A stretch of 5,187 nucleotides of DNA from Firmicutes bacterium ADurb.Bin467. GTDB lineage: Bacteria > Bacillota > Clostridia > Christensenellales > Aristaeellaceae. Positions 1 through 5,187 of the stretch are shown piece by piece (position 1 is the stretch's first letter; each line of letters begins with the position of its first letter). The stretch is from the NCBI GenBank assembly GCA_002068815.1, contig MWAC01000017.1:1-5187 (forward strand), in the 5' to 3' direction. Both the position numbers and the translations under genes were made by a program. A model generated the notes under the pieces. The model was not told the origin of the DNA and did no database searches. It saw nothing but the letters and a program-made list of their open reading frames with translations.

Positions 1-22
1 CCCGAATTTAACATCCCCCGCC

Positions 23-50
23 TTTACAAACCCCAAAACGCGGCTATAAT
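23..50 (+). promoter_or_regulatory. Sigma70-type promoter of the ileS T-box leader
   Basis: A -35 box TTTACA (23-28, one mismatch to TTGACA) is followed after 16 bp by a perfect -10 box TATAAT (45-50). Transcription should start near 55-57, exactly where the first helix of the T-box leader begins (GCGT 55-58 can pair with ACGC 242-245). Bases 1-22 show no other feature. Confidence 0.85.
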
Positions 51-108
51 AGAAGCGTGCGATGACGGGGAGCGCCCGTGTACTTTTCCGCGAAGCGAGC
101 CGGGGACC

Positions 109-190
109 GGTTGAAATTCCGAAGGAATTTCAAGTCGCCTGTGGCGACTGAATTTGACAATCCCGAAGGGCTTGGCAAATTCACCTTGGT
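109..190 (+). repeat. Hairpin-rich palindromic element inserted in the T-box Stem I distal loop
   Basis: This block consists almost entirely of hairpins. The first is a perfect 10-bp stem 111-120/124-133 with a GAA triloop. The second is a perfect 6-bp stem GTCGCC/GGCGAC (134-139/143-148) with a TGT loop. The third is 149-156/176-183, whose apex is CCC-GAA-GGG (162-170). Its ends also form an imperfect inverted pair: GGTTGAA at the left against TTCACC at the right (177-185). It lies between Stem I strands 100-104 and 196-200. Direct repeats GGT (109-111, 188-190) or ACC (106-108, 183-185) flank it, so the exact junction is ambiguous. Deleting 79 nt (112-190 or equivalently 109-187) leaves CGGGGACCGGTGAAAGCCC, a normal-length distal loop. 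It is richer in A and T than its surroundings. It encodes no protein. A mobile origin is inferred from this; no copy elsewhere can be checked here. Confidence 0.65.
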
Positions 191-327
191 GAAAGCCCGG
201 ACGGAAAAACCATGGGGAATCACCCCGGAGCAGCGGGTCGAACGCGTCCGTCAGTAGTCCCCGCCGGGTACGCCCGTTACAGCGCCGCGAGCGGGCGCTT
301 TTTGCGCCAACTTGGGTGGTACCGCGA

Positions 328-366
328 GGCTTCGTCCCAATGGAGAGGACGGGGTCATATTTTTTT
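328..366 (+). terminator. T-box leader intrinsic terminator
   Basis: The stem is 328-337 paired with 347-356, ten pairs including several G-U wobbles and a solid CGTCC/GGACG core. Seven Ts (360-366) follow it. Bases 336-340 of this hairpin are also the 3' strand of the antiterminator (with 312-316), so the two structures cannot coexist. That makes it the regulated terminator of the T-box switch. Confidence 0.9.
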
Positions 367-367
367 C

Positions 368-373
368 GGAGGG
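368..373 (+). promoter_or_regulatory. Ribosome binding site of ileS
   Basis: GGAGGG lies six bases before the ATG at 380, directly after the terminator T-run. It fixes the ileS start: the reading frame stays open upstream to an ATG at 212, but that codon sits inside T-box Stem I and has no such site. Confidence 0.85.
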
Positions 374-379
374 TTTTGC

Positions 380-3505
<3,126 letters not shown>

Positions 3506-3510
3506 ATCAA

Positions 3511-3544
3511 AAGAGAGCGGTTCGCGCCGCTCTCTTGTATTTTT
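3511..3544 (+). terminator. Intrinsic terminator after ileS, probably bidirectional
   Basis: A perfect 10-bp stem AAGAGAGCGG/CCGCTCTCTT (3511-3520/3527-3536) with a 6-base loop is followed by GTATTTTT. It starts five bases after the ileS stop codon. Read on the minus strand, the same hairpin is followed by a looser T-rich tract (TTGATTT), so it could also stop transcripts from the convergent asnS gene, which has no better terminator nearer its stop. Confidence 0.93.
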
Positions 3545-3599
3545 GGCGGAGGCCACGCCGGAGGCGGGGCTGGAGGGGCTCGAGGTGTGGCAGCCCGGA
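3545..3599. other. G-rich convergent intergenic spacer
   Basis: This short non-coding stretch lies between the ileS terminator and the palindrome before asnS. It holds small stems: CGCC-GGA-GGCG (3556-3566) and GGGCTG/CAGCCC (3567-3572/3591-3596). No promoter or ribosome site is visible, and I see no gene in it. Confidence 0.5.
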
Positions 3600-3628
3600 G
3601 CCCGCGTTTTGCGAAGCAAAAGGCGGGC
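3600..3628. repeat. GAA-triloop palindrome downstream of asnS
   Basis: The arms are GCCCGC (3600-3605) with GCGGGC (3623-3628) and TTTTGC (3607-3612) with GCAAAA (3616-3621), separated by one G-G mismatch and closed by a GAA triloop (3613-3615). It begins five bases past the asnS stop. It lacks a T-run after the stem on either strand, so it is not a canonical terminator, but it could protect the 3' end of the asnS mRNA. The GAA triloop design resembles two hairpins of the element inside the T-box. Confidence 0.7.
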
Positions 3629-3633
3629 GAAAA

Positions 3634-5028
3634 TCAGAATTCCGCGTTCCTCGTCGTCCTCGGGAACGGAAGCACGTCGCGTATGTTTGAAATGCCGGTC
3701 AGATACATGATCAGCCGCTCGAACCCCATGCCGAAGCCCGCGTGCTTGCAGCTTCCGTACTTGCGGAGCTCGAGGTACCACCAGTAGTCCTCGGGCTTCA
3801 TGCCCATCTCCTCGATGCGGCGCGTGAGCACGTCGAGCCGCTCCTCCCTCTGGCTGCCGCCGCAGAGCTCGCCGACGCCGGGGACCAGCAGATCGGCCGC
3901 GGCGACGGTCCTGCCGTCCTCGTTCATGCGCATGTAGAACGCCTTGATCTCCTTCGGGTAGTCGGTCACGAACACCGGCTTTCCGAAGTGCTTCTCGGTC
4001 AGGTACCGCTCGTGCTCGGTCTGCAAATCGCACCCCCAGAACACCGGATACTCGAACGCCTGGCCACAGCTTTTGAGAATCTCGACCGCGTCGGTGTAGC
4101 TGACCCTGGCGAAATCCGCGTCGCGCACGGCCTCGAGGCGAGCAATCAGGCCCTTGTCGACGAAGCTGTTCAGGAATTCGAGCTCCGCGCCGGCCTCCTC
4201 GAGCACCGTCGAGAGCACGGACTTGATCATCTCCTCCTGCAGGTCCATGTCCTCCTTCAAGGTCGCGAACGCGATCTCCGGCTCGATCATCCAGAACTCG
4301 GCCGCGTGGCGCGGCGTGTAGCTGTTCTCGGCGCGGAAGGTCGGGCCGAACGTGTAGACGTTCCGGAACGCGAGCGCGAGACACTCGCAGTTGAGCTGTC
4401 CGGACACGGTCAGGCTCACGGGCTTTGCGAAGAAGTCCTTGTCGAAATCGACCGCGCCGTCGGGGAGCCTCGGCGGGTCGGCGGCGTCGAGCGTCGTCAC
4501 GCGGAACATCTCGCCCGCGCCCTCGCAGTCGCTGCCGGTCAATATCGGCGTGTGCACGTAGACGAAGCCGCGGTCGTGGAAGAAGCTGTGGATCGCCTGC
4601 GCAGCGACCGAGCGCACGCGGAACGCGCACTGGAACAGGTTCGCGCGCGGGCGCAGGTGCTGTATCGTGCGCAGGTACTCGAGAGAGTGGCGCTTCTTCT
4701 GCAGCGGGTAGTCGCTCGGGCTCTCGCCGAGGACGGTCACATGTTCCGCCTTCAATTCAAACGGCTGCTGCATGCCGGGCGTCGGAACGAGCGTCCCGAC
4801 GGCCTCGACCGCCGCGCCGACGGAGATCTTCCTCGTCAGCTCCCGGTAGTCGGGAATCGAATTTTCCTCCAGAACGATCTGGAGATTTTTGAAATGGCTT
4901 CCGTCGTTGAGCTCGACGAACGCGAAGCTCTTCGACTCGCGCATCGTGCGCACCCAGCCGCTGACCTTGATCTCCGCGACCGGCGCCGAGGGGGGTGAAG
5001 CAAACAGTTCCCGAACAAGTGTCGTCAT
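3634..5028 (-). CDS. asnS: Asparaginyl-tRNA synthetase
   Basis: This cytoplasmic class IIb enzyme activates asparagine with ATP and charges tRNA-Asn directly. The 464 residues match the usual bacterial AsnRS length, too short for a bacterial AspRS with its GAD insertion. The N-terminal OB-fold anticodon-binding domain spans about 1-115 ([21 protein letters not shown] at 20-40). The catalytic domain follows: motif 1 around 139-162 ending in [17 protein letters not shown], motif 2 FRAENS (231-236) to EFWMIEPE, the AsnRS-typical [14 protein letters not shown] (384-397), and motif 3 GFGMGFERL (431-439) followed by [11 protein letters not shown]. The end TTRNAEF differs from the TPGNAEF or TPRNAEF I expect, and motif 2 has SYTPRH where SNTxRH is usual; neither removes a catalytic residue that I know. 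The ATG at 5028 is supported by a good ribosome site. The gene is transcribed from its own promoter toward ileS. Its presence suggests direct Asn-tRNA charging rather than sole reliance on GatCAB. Confidence 0.98.
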   Translation of the reverse strand: MTTLVRELFASPPSAPVAEIKVSGWVRTMRESKSFAFVELNDGSHFKNLQIVLEENSIPDYRELTRKISVGAAVEAVGTLVPTPGMQQPFELKAEHVTVLGESPSDYPLQKKRHSLEYLRTIQHLRPRANLFQCAFRVRSVAAQAIHSFFHDRGFVYVHTPILTGSDCEGAGEMFRVTTLDAADPPRLPDGAVDFDKDFFAKPVSLTVSGQLNCECLALAFRNVYTFGPTFRAENSYTPRHAAEFWMIEPEIAFATLKEDMDLQEEMIKSVLSTVLEEAGAELEFLNSFVDKGLIARLEAVRDADFARVSYTDAVEILKSCGQAFEYPVFWGCDLQTEHERYLTEKHFGKPVFVTDYPKEIKAFYMRMNEDGRTVAAADLLVPGVGELCGGSQREERLDVLTRRIEEMGMKPEDYWWYLELRKYGSCKHAGFGMGFERLIMYLTGISNIRDVLPFPRTTRNAEF

Positions 5029-5036
5029 CGGTGAAT

Positions 5037-5042
5037 CCCTCT
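5037..5042 (-). promoter_or_regulatory. Ribosome binding site of asnS
   Basis: On the minus strand AGAGGG lies eight bases before the ATG at 5028, supporting this start. Confidence 0.8.
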
Positions 5043-5060
5043 TTCACGGTAATGGATAAT

Positions 5061-5089
5061 ATTATACCCGCGCCGCGTCAATCCGTCAA
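5061..5089 (-). promoter_or_regulatory. Sigma70-type promoter of asnS
   Basis: On the minus strand a -35 box TTGACG (5084-5089) and a perfect -10 box TATAAT (5061-5066) are separated by the ideal 17 bp. Transcription should start near 5054, giving a leader of only about 26 nt. No T-box or other riboswitch fits in it. The -35 box lies within the asnS-proximal copy of a 21-bp tandem duplication; the other copy has CTGACG at the same place. Confidence 0.88.
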
Positions 5090-5121
5090 ATCAATGTTTT
5101 AATCCGTCAGATCGATGTTTT
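5080..5121. repeat. 21-bp tandem direct duplication, 19/21 identical
   Basis: Copies 5080-5100 and 5101-5121 are directly adjacent and differ only at 5089/5110 and 5093/5114, both A versus G on the plus strand. On the minus strand both copies read, in frame, Asn-Ile-Asp-Leu-Thr-Asp and then a stop (TAA after the first, TGA at 5078-5080 after the second). The two differences are silent at the protein level. The asnS-proximal copy supplies the asnS -35 box. Confidence 0.92.
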
Positions 5122-5187
5122 CGCGGCCGAACACGTCGTAGCTCATCTCGATTGCCTTGCGCGCCGCGCCGCTGGCTCCGGTTGCGC
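5099..5187 (-). CDS. C-terminal fragment of an unidentified protein (cut by window edge)
   Basis: An open frame enters from the right edge and ends at TAA (5099-5101), giving 28 residues: ATGASGAARKAIEM then SYDVFGRENIDLTD. Its codons are G/C-rich at third positions, like the neighbours, and no stop interrupts it. The end is acidic and polar with a preceding helix-like Ala/Lys stretch, as expected for a soluble protein tail. I do not recognise the family from so short a piece. It lies upstream of asnS on the same strand with about 70 bp between the stop and the asnS ATG. No terminator is seen between them, so some read-through into asnS is possible. The last six codons and stop are tandemly duplicated just downstream. 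Confidence 0.7.
   Translation of the reverse strand, partial: ATGASGAARKAIEMSYDVFGRENIDLTD

Larger units (their letters stand above)
56..366 (+). promoter_or_regulatory. T-box riboswitch, isoleucine-specific (AUC specifier)
   Basis: This leader RNA binds tRNA-Ile and lets transcription continue into ileS only when the tRNA is uncharged. The T-box sequence TGGGTGGTACCGCG is at 313-326, with the TGGT bulge (317-320) that pairs with the tRNA acceptor end. Stem I can be traced by pairing: 66-70 with 223-227, 75-80 with 211-216, 84-90 with 202-208, and 100-104 with 196-200. The specifier loop is 71-74 opposite 217-222 (GAATCA), so the specifier is ATC at 219-221, an Ile codon, followed by the usual purine. 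GATGA (61-65) fits the base GA/K-turn motif, and 91-99 is the AG-bulge region. A Stem II-like hairpin is 265-268/273-276 and a Stem III-like hairpin is 281-286/294-299. The antiterminator pairs TTGGG 312-316 with CCCAA 336-340 and excludes the terminator. The distal loop is interrupted by an insertion (see 109-190). The exact 5' end is inferred. Confidence 0.95.

Noticed and set aside
111..190. CRISPR-like repeats in the leader
   Set aside because: The hairpins differ from each other, are not evenly spaced, and have no spacers; they fit a single folded element.
294..308. GGCGC-TTTTT-GCGCC as an early terminator
   Set aside because: The Ts form the loop, and no T-run follows the stem; it lies just before the intact T-box sequence.
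212..379. N-terminal extension of ileS from the ATG at 212
   Set aside because: These bases form T-box Stem I, the antiterminator and the terminator. The translation does not resemble IleRS, and the good ribosome site is at 368-373.
3600..3628. Palindrome as a canonical asnS terminator
   Set aside because: On the minus strand it is followed by TCCGGGC rather than a T-tract.
3742..4998. A 418-codon plus-strand frame opposite asnS
   Set aside because: It is a shadow of asnS codon bias, rich in Arg, Leu and Glu, with no ribosome site or recognisable motif.

Overview
The window carries two aminoacyl-tRNA synthetase genes facing each other, plus the tail of a third, unidentified gene. The DNA is GC-rich. 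The sigma70-type promoters have TATAAT -10 boxes, the ribosome sites are GGAGG-like, and ileS is controlled by a T-box leader. Together these suggest a high-GC member of the Firmicutes (Clostridia-like, possibly a gut lineage). That placement is inferred, not proven from sequence.

Layout: positions 23-50 hold a promoter. Positions ~56-366 hold an isoleucine-specific T-box leader with an AUC specifier and a terminator/antiterminator switch. Next is ileS (380-3505, + strand), encoding a 1041-residue type 2 (eukaryote-like) isoleucyl-tRNA synthetase, and a strong intrinsic terminator (3511-3544). A 128-nt convergent intergenic region follows, ending in a GAA-triloop palindrome. asnS (3634-5028, - strand) encodes a complete 464-residue asparaginyl-tRNA synthetase with its own consensus promoter just upstream (5061-5089). 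The last 89 bases hold the C-terminal 28 codons of a gene on the - strand that I do not recognise.

Functionally this is core translation machinery: the genes charge tRNA-Ile and tRNA-Asn. ileS expression should rise when uncharged tRNA-Ile accumulates. asnS has only a ~26-nt leader, so no T-box control is visible for it.

Two things stand out. First, a ~79-nt, relatively AT-rich block of back-to-back hairpins sits exactly in the Stem I distal loop of the T-box, the part that normally touches the tRNA elbow. Removing it restores a normal-looking loop, so it looks like an inserted small palindromic element. Second, a 21-bp tandem duplication covers the last codons and stop of the upstream gene, and the -35 box of the asnS promoter lies inside one copy. 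I see no new multi-gene system here.
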